64,000 nucleotides of DNA. Origin: Glycomyces tritici (GTDB lineage Bacteria; Actinomycetota; Actinomycetes; Mycobacteriales; Micromonosporaceae). This document shows positions 1 through 9,106 of the stretch, in pieces. The notes under the pieces are model-generated. The model was not told the DNA's origin and ran no database searches. It was given only the letters and a program-made list of their open reading frames with translations. The stretch's first letter is position 1. Each line of letters begins with the position of its first letter. The translations under genes and the position numbers were made by a program. The stretch lies in contig NZ_JAUEMJ010000011.1 in the NCBI RefSeq assembly GCF_030403505.1, positions 124,001 through 188,000 on the forward strand. The letters are read 5' to 3'.

Positions 1-606
1 CTCCCCGAGGGCTTCCGCTACGAAGGGGCGCGGGTGATCGCCGACGGCGACCTGGTCGCCCTGCACGGCGTCTACCACGGCTTCGGCCCCGATCCGCTGG
101 TCGCGTTCGACCTGTTCCGCATCGACGGCGACGGCAGGCTCGCCGAGCACTGGGACGCCCTCACTCCCGTGGTCGAGCACACCGCCTCCGGCCGCACACA
201 GATCGACGGCCCCACCGCAGCCACCGACCTCGACAAGACCGAGGCCAACCGCGCACTGGTCGTCGAGTTCGCCGAGAAGGTCCTCAAAGGCGCCGACTAC
301 TCGGCATTGACCGACTACATCTCCACCGGGCAGTACGACCAGCACAACCCTGAGGCCGCCGACGGCCTCGACGGCTTCGGCGCCGCCGCGGCCGCATGGG
401 GCGAGCAGGGCAAGAACCTGGTCTACAGGCACCTCCACAAGGTCGTCGCGGAGGGCGACCTCGTGCTGCTCCAGTCCGAGGGCGAGTTCGGCGAACCGGT
501 CGCCTACTGGGACCTGTTCCGCGTCGCCGACGGCAAGATCGTCGAGCACTGGGACATCGTGGCCCCGATCCCGGCCGAACTGCCCCACGGCAACGGCCTC
601 TTCTAG
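1..606 (+). CDS. SnoaL-like tandem-domain protein (5' partial)
   Basis: The reading frame is open from the left edge, so the true start lies outside the window; a GTG at 34 is internal. The visible ~200 residues hold the end of one SnoaL/NTF2-like fold and a complete second one. Each ends in the family's YWDLFRV-DGKIVEHWD or VAFDLFRIDGDGRLAEHWD pattern. SnoaL-like proteins are small alpha+beta barrels, some of which are polyketide cyclases or ketosteroid-isomerase relatives. Nothing here fixes a substrate. The N-terminal part, about 80 residues of the first copy, is probably missing. It is followed by the G/C-tract hairpin and converges on the GH2 gene. Family call confident, activity unknown. 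Confidence 0.8.
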   Translation, partial: LPEGFRYEGARVIADGDLVALHGVYHGFGPDPLVAFDLFRIDGDGRLAEHWDALTPVVEHTASGRTQIDGPTAATDLDKTEANRALVVEFAEKVLKGADYSALTDYISTGQYDQHNPEAADGLDGFGAAAAAWGEQGKNLVYRHLHKVVAEGDLVLLQSEGEFGEPVAYWDLFRVADGKIVEHWDIVAPIPAELPHGNGLF

Positions 607-660
607 AAGTCCGGCGCTGCGCTTACGGGCAGCGAGAGAGGACACCCTCCCGAGCATCGC

Positions 661-738
661 TCGAGCGGTGGGGGGGGGGGGGGGGGGGGGGGGGGGGGGC
701 GGGGGGCCCCCCCCCCCCCCCCCCCCCCCACCGCTCGA
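661..738. repeat. G30/C23 homopolymer hairpin between convergent genes
   Basis: A 9-bp perfect inverted repeat (TCGAGCGGT at 661-669, ACCGCTCGA at 730-738) encloses 30 G (670-699), one C, 6 G (701-706) and 23 C (707-729). The position between two converging genes suits a bidirectional terminator. The homopolymer lengths are extraordinary and may be a sequencing or assembly artefact around a shorter G-rich/C-rich stem. Confidence 0.6.
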
Positions 739-823
739 CCCGTTGCGCCATCACTCCCTTAGGGGCTGCCTGCCAACGTATCGCCCTCACCTGGACCGCG
801 TACCGTCCCGGCCCCGAAACCCC

Positions 824-3484
824 TTAGGCGGATACGAACTGCCACTGCTGGTTGGTCCCGCCGTTGACGCTCCATTGCACCACCTGCGCCCCGTCGTTGG
901 TCGACGCGCCGGAGACGTCGGCCACCAGTCCGCTGTCACGGGCGACGATCGTGTAGTGACCGTCACCGGTGGGGCGCAGGTACCACAGTTGGTTGGTGCC
1001 GCCGTTGGCCGACCACTGCTGCAACTGCAGGCCCGCGGTGCTGCTGCCGGCGTTGACGTCGAGCATCTTTCCGGAGGCGTTGTAGCGCAGGGTGTAAGCG
1101 CCCTGGGCGGTGCTGATCGTCCATGTGGGAGTGCCGCTCTGCTGGATCGCCTTGGCGCCGTCGGCGGTGGAGTTGCCGGCGATGGTGAGGGGCTTGCCGC
1201 TGTTGCGGTTGACGATGCGGTAGGTGCCGGGTGCGGGTCCGGATTCGGTTCCGCCGATGGTGAAGTACTCGACCGCGTCGGTGAAGAGGGTGCTGCCGGA
1301 CTTCGCCGTCGACAGCACCAGGTACACGCGGCTGCCGGTGGCGGGCGCGGTGAAGGACACCTGCTGGGTGGCCCGCGTGCCGAGCGGGATGGTCAGGTTG
1401 GTGCTGCCCGACGCGACGACCGTGCCGCTCGGGCTGTCGAGCCGGGCGGTCCAGGAGAAGTCCACCGAGGTGCCGGTGAAGCCGTCGTTGAACACGGTGA
1501 TGGTGCGGGTGATCGCGGCGTTCCGGGCGTAGTTGGGCACGGCCTGCGGCAGCGGGAAGGTGCCGTTCGCGTCCGAGACGCCGGAGGCCGACCAGTACGG
1601 GAGGTCGACCGCGGCCACCGGGTTGAACGCCGCCTGCACACGCTGGATCTGCGCGTTGCTCCAGGGGTCCGGGAGGTTGTCCGCGCCGTAGACGGGGCGG
1701 CCGCCCTCCTCCGGCACGAAGTCGGTGGTCCGCACTCCGGGCACGACGCTGGCCCAGGAGGACAGCAGCGTGTACGGACGCAGGTCGCTGGCGTTCTTGC
1801 CGCGCTTGGCCAGGGTCGCCGTGGCGAACCACTCGAAGCCCTGCTTGGTGTTGCATGCCGGCCAGATGTACTCGCCTTCGCCGTCGGGCCGCCCGTTCAC
1901 GGTCTTCAGGCCCTCCCCGTACCTGCCGAAGCCGTCGACGTAGTGCGGGATGACCGCGAAGTTGGCGTACGTCATCCCGGGGTACCCGTTGAGATTCCCG
2001 TCGACGCCCACCTCCACAATGACCGGCCGGGTGCCGTCGCTGCCGTTCATCGCCGCGTACAGGTCCTTCTCGAACTGCTCGGAGTCCTGGCCGCTCTGGT
2101 TCGGCTCGTTGGACTGGCTCCAGCGGATGACCGCGGGGTGGTTGCGGTCGCGCAGCACCAGCGCACGGGCGTGGTTGACCATGTTGTCGCGCCCGGCGAT
2201 CCAGTCCTGCTTTCCAGAGGAGCCGCGGATCGCGGTCTCGCCGATGATCATCAGGCCCGTCTCGTCGGCGACATCCAACATGTACGGGCTCGCGGGCTCC
2301 TGGTGGATGCGCACCACGTTGAAGTTCAGCCGCTGGTAGTTGTCCACCGCTTGCGGCCAGCCGCCGTTGCCGGGCGACGGGGGCAGGAAGCCGGGCAGGG
2401 TGTTGTAGGCGTCGCCCTTGCCGCCGTGGTTGATCCGGTCGTAGTCGGCGCCTTGGAGGTTGTCGCCGCGGAAGTTCACGCGCACGCCGTTGAGGTAGTA
2501 GTAGTCACCGTTCTGGGTGGCCTCCCGGAACCCGAACCGGTACGCGGCGTCGCTGGTGTGCCCGTCATCGGCGACGGCGTGCACCGCCAGCCGGTGCAGC
2601 TGCGCCCGGTACCCCGACCGGTACGGCACGTTGGGCCACCAGTACGAGGCGCTGTCGAGGTTCCACGCGACCGGCCCGACGGTCACGGTCACGGTCGAGC
2701 GGGCCGCCACGGTGACCGTACGGCTGGGCAGCTCGGGGTAGCTGAAAGCCGTTCCGTTGCTGGACGACAGCGCCCCGGTCAACGTCACCGACCGGGAGCT
2801 GCCCGACGTGTTCCGCACCGACACGTCGTAGCTCAACGTCTTGTTCGCCACCGACGTGCGCACGAAGGTGTCGCTGACGTACACCGCCGGGTACACCCGC
2901 AGGAACGCGGACCGGAAGATCCCCTGCGGGATCGCCTCGCACCAGTCGGCGGCGTCGGGCACCAGGTACCGGCCGTTGGACGCCTTCAACGCGCCTCGGC
3001 CCTTCACGTTCACCGTGATCGTGTGGGTGGTCCCGGGCGCGGCGTAGGCGCTGATGTCGAAGCTCGAGGGGGTGAACGCCGTGGTCTGGGTGGCGACCAG
3101 GCGGCCGTCGACCGACAGTGTCGCCTGGTGATTGACGGCGCCGAACTCGATCCAGGTCGACTGCGGCTGCCCCGAGTCCGGCACGGTGATGCTGCGCGAG
3201 TACACCGCCTCGTTCACGTCGGTGAATCCTTGTTTGTACCAGCCGCCGCCTGGCACGCTGATCGACGTCGTCGCCCGGCCCGCCGGGGTGAAGCTCCACG
3301 TCCCGGCAAGATCGACGGACGCGAGCGCGGCATTGCCGGCGGAGACGCCATCGGTCGCGGCCGCCTCGACGGCGGCACCGGCTCCCTCCGGCGCCAACAC
3401 GTGGATCGCGGCGGCCGGCAGGATGGCGGCGGACTGGAGGAGGCGGCGACGGGAGAGGTTGGGTTGGTCGGGTCGAGAGGCCAT
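824..3484 (-). CDS. Exported GH2 glycoside hydrolase with C-terminal ricin-type lectin domain
   Basis: 886 residues. A twin-arginine leader (SRRRLLQ at 11-17, then a hydrophobic stretch to about residue 37) suggests Tat export. The rest follows GH2 order: sugar-binding sandwich (~55-200), Ig-like domain (~210-315) and TIM barrel (~320-620). The WSQSNEP segment puts the acid/base glutamate at 460. From ~755 to the end is a beta-trefoil with repeated QxW elements (LQLQQWSANGGTNQLW, then VVQWSVNGGTNQQW), i.e. a CBM13/ricin lectin. GH2 includes beta-galactosidases, mannosidases and glucuronidases; the substrate cannot be fixed here. An AAGGAG box sits 6-7 nt before the ATG. It is transcribed alone and convergently with the SnoaL-like gene. 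Confidence 0.9.
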   Translation of the reverse strand: MASRPDQPNLSRRRLLQSAAILPAAAIHVLAPEGAGAAVEAAATDGVSAGNAALASVDLAGTWSFTPAGRATTSISVPGGGWYKQGFTDVNEAVYSRSITVPDSGQPQSTWIEFGAVNHQATLSVDGRLVATQTTAFTPSSFDISAYAAPGTTHTITVNVKGRGALKASNGRYLVPDAADWCEAIPQGIFRSAFLRVYPAVYVSDTFVRTSVANKTLSYDVSVRNTSGSSRSVTLTGALSSSNGTAFSYPELPSRTVTVAARSTVTVTVGPVAWNLDSASYWWPNVPYRSGYRAQLHRLAVHAVADDGHTSDAAYRFGFREATQNGDYYYLNGVRVNFRGDNLQGADYDRINHGGKGDAYNTLPGFLPPSPGNGGWPQAVDNYQRLNFNVVRIHQEPASPYMLDVADETGLMIIGETAIRGSSGKQDWIAGRDNMVNHARALVLRDRNHPAVIRWSQSNEPNQSGQDSEQFEKDLYAAMNGSDGTRPVIVEVGVDGNLNGYPGMTYANFAVIPHYVDGFGRYGEGLKTVNGRPDGEGEYIWPACNTKQGFEWFATATLAKRGKNASDLRPYTLLSSWASVVPGVRTTDFVPEEGGRPVYGADNLPDPWSNAQIQRVQAAFNPVAAVDLPYWSASGVSDANGTFPLPQAVPNYARNAAITRTITVFNDGFTGTSVDFSWTARLDSPSGTVVASGSTNLTIPLGTRATQQVSFTAPATGSRVYLVLSTAKSGSTLFTDAVEYFTIGGTESGPAPGTYRIVNRNSGKPLTIAGNSTADGAKAIQQSGTPTWTISTAQGAYTLRYNASGKMLDVNAGSSTAGLQLQQWSANGGTNQLWYLRPTGDGHYTIVARDSGLVADVSGASTNDGAQVVQWSVNGGTNQQWQFVSA

Positions 3485-3771
3485 GGGGCTCCTTCGTTCG
3501 GGTCCGGTGGGGGTGGTGCCGGGTTTGCGGGCGGTCGGACCTCTGGCACGAGGACTCCGGCGGCCGATTCATTGCTTCTGCTCGTGCCGCCCGTGCTCGG
3601 CGTGGCCGGGGAGCTTGGCCGCCGAACCGACGTGGACGACGGCCGTCGAAGCCGGCAGTCCCGACGGTTTCCGGGCGCTGAGAAGGTCCGAGTCGAAGCA
3701 CCGAATCGAGCCGGACACACGCCTCTCCGATCTGCCCCGAGCGGTCGACAGCATCACATCAGACGTAATAC

Positions 3772-3799
3772 ATGATACAACTAAATCGATGTTGGTCAA
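3772..3799 (-). promoter_or_regulatory. Probable promoter of the GH2 gene, with TGTAT direct repeats
   Basis: Read on the minus strand: TTGACC, 16 nt, TATCAT, in an AT-rich island within the 537-bp gap 3485-4021. TGTAT occurs twice, 7 nt apart, around the -10, which could be a regulator site. The leader to the ATG would be ~280 nt. Nothing else was recognised in the gap. Confidence 0.45.
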
Positions 3800-4021
3800 T
3801 GCCGTGATGACCACTTCACCGAGCGCTCCATCCGTGAACGTTGATCGTCGTGGACGGTGATGGCACGACCGGCCTGGTGGTCGACTACGAGCACGAGGAC
3901 GAGGCTCTTCCCAAGGTCGGCGAGCGTGCGGCCGCACCGGGCCTTGGGTAGGGCAGGCCGTACTACCGGACCGGGGGTCCGCAGGATCGTTTCATCCCGT
4001 TGCAGCCCATACGGTTCGATC

Positions 4022-5209
4022 ATGAGAAAACACATGATCCCCGCCGCGGTCGCGGTGCTGGGCCTCGTCGGCGCGCTGACAGCGACGCAGATCGCCGCGG
4101 CCGACCCCCGGCCCGACACCGGCCGACTCGACACCGAGGCCCTGCAAGGCCGGCTCGACGACCTCGCCGACCTCACGGCCGGCTCCGTCCTCGTCGAGGT
4201 CCGCGACGGCGACGACACGTGGAGCGAAGCGGCCGGGACCCGCAGCCTCGACGAGGACGCGCGCCGGGCGCGCCCGGGCGACCGGGTCCGCATCGGCAGC
4301 GTCACCAAGTCGATGGTGGCCGCGGTCGTCCTCCAACTCGACGGCGAAGGCGAACTCGACCTCGACGCGCCCCTCTCCGACTACCTCCCGGACCTCCTCC
4401 CCTACGAGCAGCAGCCGACGATCCGACAGCTCCTCGGCCACACCGGCGGCGTCCCCGACTGGGTCCCGATCGCCTACCCGGGCATGGAGAACGGCGACCT
4501 GACCGAGGTCCGCGAGAACTACCGGACCCACTACGAACCCGAAGAGCTCATCGCCCTCGCCGCCCAGGAGGAGCCGCTGTTCGACCCGGGCGAGGGCTGG
4601 TCCTACTCCAACACCGGCTACGTGGCCCTGGGCCTGCTCATCGAGGAGCGCACCGGCCACAGCCTCCGGCACGAACTCCAAGAGCGCATCTTCGAACCCG
4701 CCGACCTCGACCACACGTACTTCCCGCGGGACGACACCGCCGGCATCCGCGGCAAGCACTCGACCCCCTACATCACCACCGGTGATCCCGACGACCCGTA
4801 CTTCGACGCCACCGCGGTCTCCAACACCCAGCTGGGCGCCTCCGGCGGCGCCTTCTCCACTGTGGGCGATGTGAACGACTTCTACGACGCGCTCACCGAC
4901 GGCACCCTGCTGACCGCCGACCAGCTCGCCGAGGCCACCGAGTTCACCGACACCGGCACGGGCTTCCAGTACGGCCTGGGCCTGGGCGGCGTCCAAGTCG
5001 GCTGCCCCGACGACCCCGAAGCACTCTTCCTCGGCCATGTGGGCGACGGCATGGGCCACCAGACCCAGTCCTTCCACTCCTTCGACGGCGAACGCCAGAT
5101 CACACTGTCCTGGAGCATCGACGACAAGCACGCCTACACCGACCCCGACGCCTTCGACCAGGCCCTCTTCGCCCTCCTGACCACCGGATTGTGCGGTACG
5201 AACTCCTAG
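4022..5209 (+). CDS. Exported serine hydrolase, beta-lactamase/DD-peptidase family
   Basis: 395 residues from the ATG at 4022. This start gives a Sec-type signal peptide (KHMIPAAVAVLGLVGALTA, cleavage likely after ATQIAAA). The PF00144 motifs are all visible: SVTK (SxxK nucleophile, after the GDRVRIG segment), YSNTGY (YxN) and HVG near the C-terminus in place of KTG. This family covers D-alanyl-D-alanine carboxypeptidases, class C beta-lactamases and esterases. With HxG and extracytoplasmic location, a peptidase or esterase on the cell surface is likeliest. No strong Shine-Dalgarno precedes the start; an in-frame ATG 12 nt downstream is an alternative. The upstream region is shared with the divergent GH2 gene. 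Confidence 0.85.
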   Translation: MRKHMIPAAVAVLGLVGALTATQIAAADPRPDTGRLDTEALQGRLDDLADLTAGSVLVEVRDGDDTWSEAAGTRSLDEDARRARPGDRVRIGSVTKSMVAAVVLQLDGEGELDLDAPLSDYLPDLLPYEQQPTIRQLLGHTGGVPDWVPIAYPGMENGDLTEVRENYRTHYEPEELIALAAQEEPLFDPGEGWSYSNTGYVALGLLIEERTGHSLRHELQERIFEPADLDHTYFPRDDTAGIRGKHSTPYITTGDPDDPYFDATAVSNTQLGASGGAFSTVGDVNDFYDALTDGTLLTADQLAEATEFTDTGTGFQYGLGLGGVQVGCPDDPEALFLGHVGDGMGHQTQSFHSFDGERQITLSWSIDDKHAYTDPDAFDQALFALLTTGLCGTNS

Positions 5210-5318
5210 TCGGCGATCGGGAAGGCCACTGGAACGCAAGCGATCGTGCCCGCACGGCCGACATCGGCATCGACCGCGCCGCCGAGTGCTGAGATCGCTG
5301 ACGCGGCGCGACGGTCGG

Positions 5319-6308
5319 TCAGAGGGTGATGCCGTCGACGCCGTTCGGGTTCGGGATCACGCGACTGGACGCCGCGGCGTCACCGCTGCCGAGCGGCGCC
5401 GCCACCTCCGCGAAGAACGCGACGAGCTCCTCGGCGAGTTGCTCCCTGTCCGCCTTGACGACCTCGGCGACCTGGTCCAAAGCCGCGAGTACCTGGTCCC
5501 GCAACTCGTCCGGATCCGAGGAGTCCATCGTCGGCTCGTCGGCCTGTTCGAGAGGCAGTTCCGAGAGGATCGTCTTGATGGTGCTCCCCACCCAGCCGAC
5601 CGCGGCGGGCACGGCCGGGCCGCCGGGTGTGCTCACCAGGATGCCGATGAACGTCAGCCAGCCGATGATCGGCTCGAAATCGAGGTGGGAACCCGCCGGA
5701 CCGTTGTCGATGGCGGTTCCGGCGGCCCTCACCAGGCCGTCGAGGTGGTGGCGGACCTTCATCATGATCAGGGAATCGAGCTGTGCCGCGTTGGCCAGCG
5801 CGTTCGCCATCGCACTGTGGGTCTGCGTCGACCTGGTGAGGTGATCGGAGTAGCCCTCCCGAATCGCGGAGCCGGCATCACCGTGCCAGCTCTCGAACCG
5901 CTCCTGCACGAGTGCGAGCTTGGCGTCGGTCATCGCGCCGCCGTACGACGCGGCCAGTTGCAGGAGGTCCTCCACCAGCGCGTCGAGGTCGCCTTCGTCC
6001 TTGTCGAGGAGGTTGTCGATGCCGACCATGATGTCGATGACGAAGTTCGTGGCGAGCGGCCAGCACAGGCTGCGCAGCTCTGCCTCCTCCGCCGCGGTCA
6101 TGTGCGTCTCGAAGTCGAACGTCCAGTTCTCGCGCGGGTTCTGGCGCCCGCTCCCGGTGGGGTACCGCTCATTGAAGAACGCGTCGTAGCGGGACCTGAC
6201 GTACAGCAGCTGGAGCGGTTCGCCGAACTGCGCGACCATCTCCTTGAGCTCGTCCTTGCTCGGCGGCGGGTCGTCCCGCATGTTCTGGAACGTGGCGAAC
6301 TTCGGCAT
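5319..6308 (-). CDS. WXG-motif ESX-like hypothetical protein
   Basis: 329 residues, mostly predicted helix. A WHGDAG segment in the middle is a WXG turn flanked by long helices, as in WXG100/LXG-type substrates of type VII secretion. A glycine/proline-rich hydrophobic stretch (GWLTFIGILVSTPGGPAVPAAVGWVG) follows. The C-terminal third is acidic and coiled-coil-like. There is no signal peptide. The start lies 2 nt after the stop of the upstream 192-residue gene, so the two are co-transcribed and probably translationally coupled. No ESX core gene (EccC, EccD) is in the window, so a link to secretion is inferred from the motif and pairing only. Function unknown. Confidence 0.7.
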   Translation of the reverse strand: MPKFATFQNMRDDPPPSKDELKEMVAQFGEPLQLLYVRSRYDAFFNERYPTGSGRQNPRENWTFDFETHMTAAEEAELRSLCWPLATNFVIDIMVGIDNLLDKDEGDLDALVEDLLQLAASYGGAMTDAKLALVQERFESWHGDAGSAIREGYSDHLTRSTQTHSAMANALANAAQLDSLIMMKVRHHLDGLVRAAGTAIDNGPAGSHLDFEPIIGWLTFIGILVSTPGGPAVPAAVGWVGSTIKTILSELPLEQADEPTMDSSDPDELRDQVLAALDQVAEVVKADREQLAEELVAFFAEVAAPLGSGDAAASSRVIPNPNGVDGITL

Positions 6309-6310
6309 GG

Positions 6311-6889
6311 TCAGCGGTCTCTGCGTTCTTCGAGGGGCAGCCGGTCGCCGCCGCGGTCGGTCGGTCGGGGCCGTTCGAACAACGGCTCAGGTTCGATCTC
6401 GTAGTCCTGGTGGTCCGCCGGCTGCGGCGGGCCGCCCGAGAGCGCTTCCTCGTAGGCGGAGCCTCCCTGGGCGTCGAAGTTGTCGAATCGGTAGCCGCTG
6501 TCGGACTCGTACTCGCCCGCGTCGACCTTGGTGAACTCGGTTGCGACGGAGTCGGTCAGATCCTCGCCGGTCATCTCGAAGTCGCGCGCGCTCGCGTTGT
6601 CGGCCTGCCGGTACTCGTGTCCCGCTTCGGCCACGCTCACCCCGACCGCACGGTGGCTGTCGGCAGTCTCCTCGGTGACCGCGTAGAGGAAGCGCTGGCA
6701 GCGCATGATGGCCTCGCCGAGGGCGTTGCCCGCCGGCGAGCTGCTCATCGTCGGGATCAGTCCGCGCCCGGCGCTGTTGCCGATGGCGCCGAGCCGGTTG
6801 GCCATCTCGTCGTAGAAGTCGGCCGCGTACGGCAGCGTTATCTCCCCTACGTCGATCAGATCGTCGGGGTCGACTTCGAGTCCGGGCAT
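6311..6889 (-). CDS. ESX-associated-like small helical protein
   Basis: 192 residues with a GGGAGGAAGCG ribosome site directly before the ATG. The first ~120 residues look like a helical hairpin of the type in ESX-1 secretion-associated (EspC/WXG100-like) proteins; the rest is acidic and proline-rich, probably disordered. It is the first gene of a two-gene unit with the WXG protein downstream and reads from the promoter at 6962-6990. Pairing of a short helical protein with a longer WXG protein is typical of ESX substrate or chaperone modules in actinomycetes. I did not find the W-x-G triplet in this protein. Confidence 0.6.
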   Translation of the reverse strand: MPGLEVDPDDLIDVGEITLPYAADFYDEMANRLGAIGNSAGRGLIPTMSSSPAGNALGEAIMRCQRFLYAVTEETADSHRAVGVSVAEAGHEYRQADNASARDFEMTGEDLTDSVATEFTKVDAGEYESDSGYRFDNFDAQGGSAYEEALSGGPPQPADHQDYEIEPEPLFERPRPTDRGGDRLPLEERRDR

Positions 6890-6961
6890 CGCTTCCTCCC
6901 TTTCAGTTGTATTGGGGCGGTGAAGGAGTGCGGAACCGACCGTCCGCTGAAGGGCGACTTC

Positions 6962-6990
6962 AACATAGGGCGGGGCTCGGCCGATGTAAA
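6962..6990 (-). promoter_or_regulatory. Promoter of the ESX-like pair
   Basis: Minus strand TTTACA, 17-nt spacer, TATGTT: a near-consensus primary-sigma promoter about 70 nt upstream of the ATG at 6889. Confidence 0.55.
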
Positions 6991-7082
6991 GGCGATCGAG
7001 CGGCGGTTTACCGGCGGGATCCGGCGCTCCGGTACGTATGCGGTCTCGCTGCGGGCGGCTCGGTCCGGTCTCTCGCCGGCGG

Positions 7083-8291
7083 TCATCGCGTCGATGGCGG
7101 CGCCTTCTGCTCGGGATGCCACAGGAAGGTCGCCGCGATCCCGATGGCGAGCAGCAGGATCGACACTGTGAGCACGGCCGGGTAGCCGAGGGCCCCCGCC
7201 GCTGCGGTGGCCGCAGCGCCGGTACCGAGAGCGACCGCGGTGCCGATCGTGGTCACGGCGGTGTAGTCGCCGCCGGCGCTGGCGGGGCGCGCGAGCTCCA
7301 TGCACACCGCGGTCACGGCCGTGACCGCGGCGGCGTACGTCAGATGGATCGCGGCGACGACCGCCGCGACGACGACCGGCTCGCCGTTTCCTGAGGCGGG
7401 TGCGAAGAGCCCGGTAACGGCGGCGGCCTGAGCAACGCCGAACAGGACCAGTGCGCGTCGCGGGCCGGTCCGTGCCGTGATGGGTCCCGCGGCCAGGCCG
7501 CCGGCGATCGCGGCCAGGCTGCCCAGGACGGTGACGACCAGTCCGATGCGGGTCAGCGACCAGCCGAGGTCGACCAGCATGGGGTTGAGCACGGCGAAGT
7601 AGACGCCGGTGCCGGCCCACATGAGCGGCAGCAGGACGAGTGCCCATGGGGCGACGCCCGGTGTACGCAGCAGACTCGGCAGGGAGCCGAAGCCGCTGCG
7701 GCCCCGGGACCGAGGCGGAGGCTCCTTGAACCGCAGGATCTGCGCGAGAGGCAGGAGCGTTCCCGCGGTCAGCGTGAGCAGCGCCGGCGCCCACCCCCAC
7801 CGGTCGTAGACGAGGAGCACCGCGCCGCTGCCGAGGAGGGTGCCGAGGAATCCGGCGGCGGTCTGGACGCCGTTCGCGACACCGCGCCCGGCGGTGTCCA
7901 GCAGCCGGATCGACAGGGCGTCCGTGGCGATGTCCTGGACGCCCATGAGCACCCACATGACGATCACTACAGCGGTGACCGCCGTCAGGTCCGCGACCGG
8001 ATCGAGCGCGATCAGTCCGGCGGTCGCCAGTGCCATCGCCGGTTGCGCGACAAGCAGCCAGGAGCGGTAGTGGCCCGAACGGCGACTGCCGAAGCGGTCG
8101 ATCAGAGGGGCCCATAGGAAGCGGGCCAGTCCGATGAGGGTGAGCGCTTGGAAGACCGCGAGGCGCTCCAGCGGGACGTGCTGCTGGTAGAGGATGGTCG
8201 CGAGCCCGCCCATGCCCAGGAAGCTGGGGGCCAGCCACTGCGACGTCCACAGGCCGGCCAGGAGGACGTGCGTCTGCCGGTTCCCGCTCAC
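7083..8291 (-). CDS. MFS transporter
   Basis: 402 residues, about 12 hydrophobic segments, with an arginine/proline-rich cytoplasmic loop (FKEPPPRSRGRSGFG) in the middle, as in MFS proteins. The DRFGSRR segment is the loop 2-3 MFS signature. The GTG start begins 1 nt after the stop of the upstream PfpI gene. The N-terminal half (MGVQDIATDALSIRLL) resembles the AmpG/RhtX-like branch, whose members import muropeptides or siderophores, but the substrate cannot be told. The immediate coupling to a PfpI-family protein suggests a shared role in uptake or detoxification of a small molecule. Confidence 0.85.
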   Translation of the reverse strand: MSGNRQTHVLLAGLWTSQWLAPSFLGMGGLATILYQQHVPLERLAVFQALTLIGLARFLWAPLIDRFGSRRSGHYRSWLLVAQPAMALATAGLIALDPVADLTAVTAVVIVMWVLMGVQDIATDALSIRLLDTAGRGVANGVQTAAGFLGTLLGSGAVLLVYDRWGWAPALLTLTAGTLLPLAQILRFKEPPPRSRGRSGFGSLPSLLRTPGVAPWALVLLPLMWAGTGVYFAVLNPMLVDLGWSLTRIGLVVTVLGSLAAIAGGLAAGPITARTGPRRALVLFGVAQAAAVTGLFAPASGNGEPVVVAAVVAAIHLTYAAAVTAVTAVCMELARPASAGGDYTAVTTIGTAVALGTGAAATAAAGALGYPAVLTVSILLLAIGIAATFLWHPEQKAPPSTR

Positions 8292-8292
8292 G

Positions 8293-9009
8293 TCACCGGT
8301 CCGCCGGTTTCCCCGCGGCACCGTCGGGCCAGGCGTCGCGGACGAGTCGGTCGACGACGGGGGCGAACAGGTCTGCGGGCGCGCGCGCCCAGTCCAGCGC
8401 GCCTTGCGGCGGCGCGGGGTCGTACTCGAGGGCGTACTGGAGGGTTCGAGCGGTCGTCTCGCCGGCGAGGCGACCGGCCAGGTGGAGCGCCATGTCGATG
8501 CCGGCGGAGACGCCCGCGGAGGTGAGGACCGGTCCGTCTTCGACCCATCGGGCGGTCGCGGGGGCGGCGCCGAAGACAGGGAGGAGGTGGCGGTAGGTCC
8601 AGTGTGTGGTCGCCCGGCGTCCTTCGAGCAGTCCGGCGGCGCCCAGCAGCAGGGCGCCGGTGCAGACCGAGGCGACGATCTCGGCTCCTGCCGCGGCGCG
8701 GCGCAGGTAGCCGAGGAGCGTCCGATCGCCCATCGCGCGCAGCGTCGGCGCGCCACCCCCGGGGACGACGACCGCGAACGGCTCGGGCAGGTCGTCGAAG
8801 GTCCGGTCCGCGGCAATGGTCAAGGGCGTGTCGGTGGGCAGCGGCGCGAGCCGTTCGGCGACGACGGCGATCGCGAAGCCCGGGACCGCATGCGCGAGCG
8901 CGGAGAGGACCTGCAGCGGACCGGCGAGATCGAGGAGCGTGATCCCGGGGTAGAGCACGAAGGCGATCGTTTTCGGCTGCGGCCCAACGGTTCGCGAAGA
9001 AGCTGTCAT
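8293..9009 (-). CDS. DJ-1/PfpI family (isonitrile hydratase-like) protein
   Basis: 238 residues. The fold is the class I glutamine-amidotransferase-like DJ-1/PfpI domain: IAFVLYPGITLLDLAGPLQVL at the start, and the nucleophile elbow SVCTGALLLGAAGLL with the reactive cysteine, followed by RRATTHW. This arrangement is seen in isonitrile hydratases and in the sensory half of GlxA-type regulators. The start chosen (ATG at 9009) puts the domain at the N-terminus. It heads an operon with the MFS gene (1-nt spacing) and lies back to back with an AraC-type regulator that carries the same domain, probably its controller. Confidence 0.85.
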   Translation of the reverse strand: MTASSRTVGPQPKTIAFVLYPGITLLDLAGPLQVLSALAHAVPGFAIAVVAERLAPLPTDTPLTIAADRTFDDLPEPFAVVVPGGGAPTLRAMGDRTLLGYLRRAAAGAEIVASVCTGALLLGAAGLLEGRRATTHWTYRHLLPVFGAAPATARWVEDGPVLTSAGVSAGIDMALHLAGRLAGETTARTLQYALEYDPAPPQGALDWARAPADLFAPVVDRLVRDAWPDGAAGKPADR

Positions 9010-9106
9010 GCCCACGAGCGTGCTTCCTGGTCCGCTCCGACGTGGACCGGGCGTCCGGAATCCTGCGAACCGCGTCCAGCTGACGGGTGTTGGTATCGTC
9101 GCGGCC

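Noticed and set aside
668..3775. Very long plus-strand open frame over the GH2 gene, starting in the G tract
   Set aside because: It is the antisense of a confident GH2 gene; its composition (Gly/Arg/Val/His-rich) is typical of high-GC shadow frames and no motif is seen.
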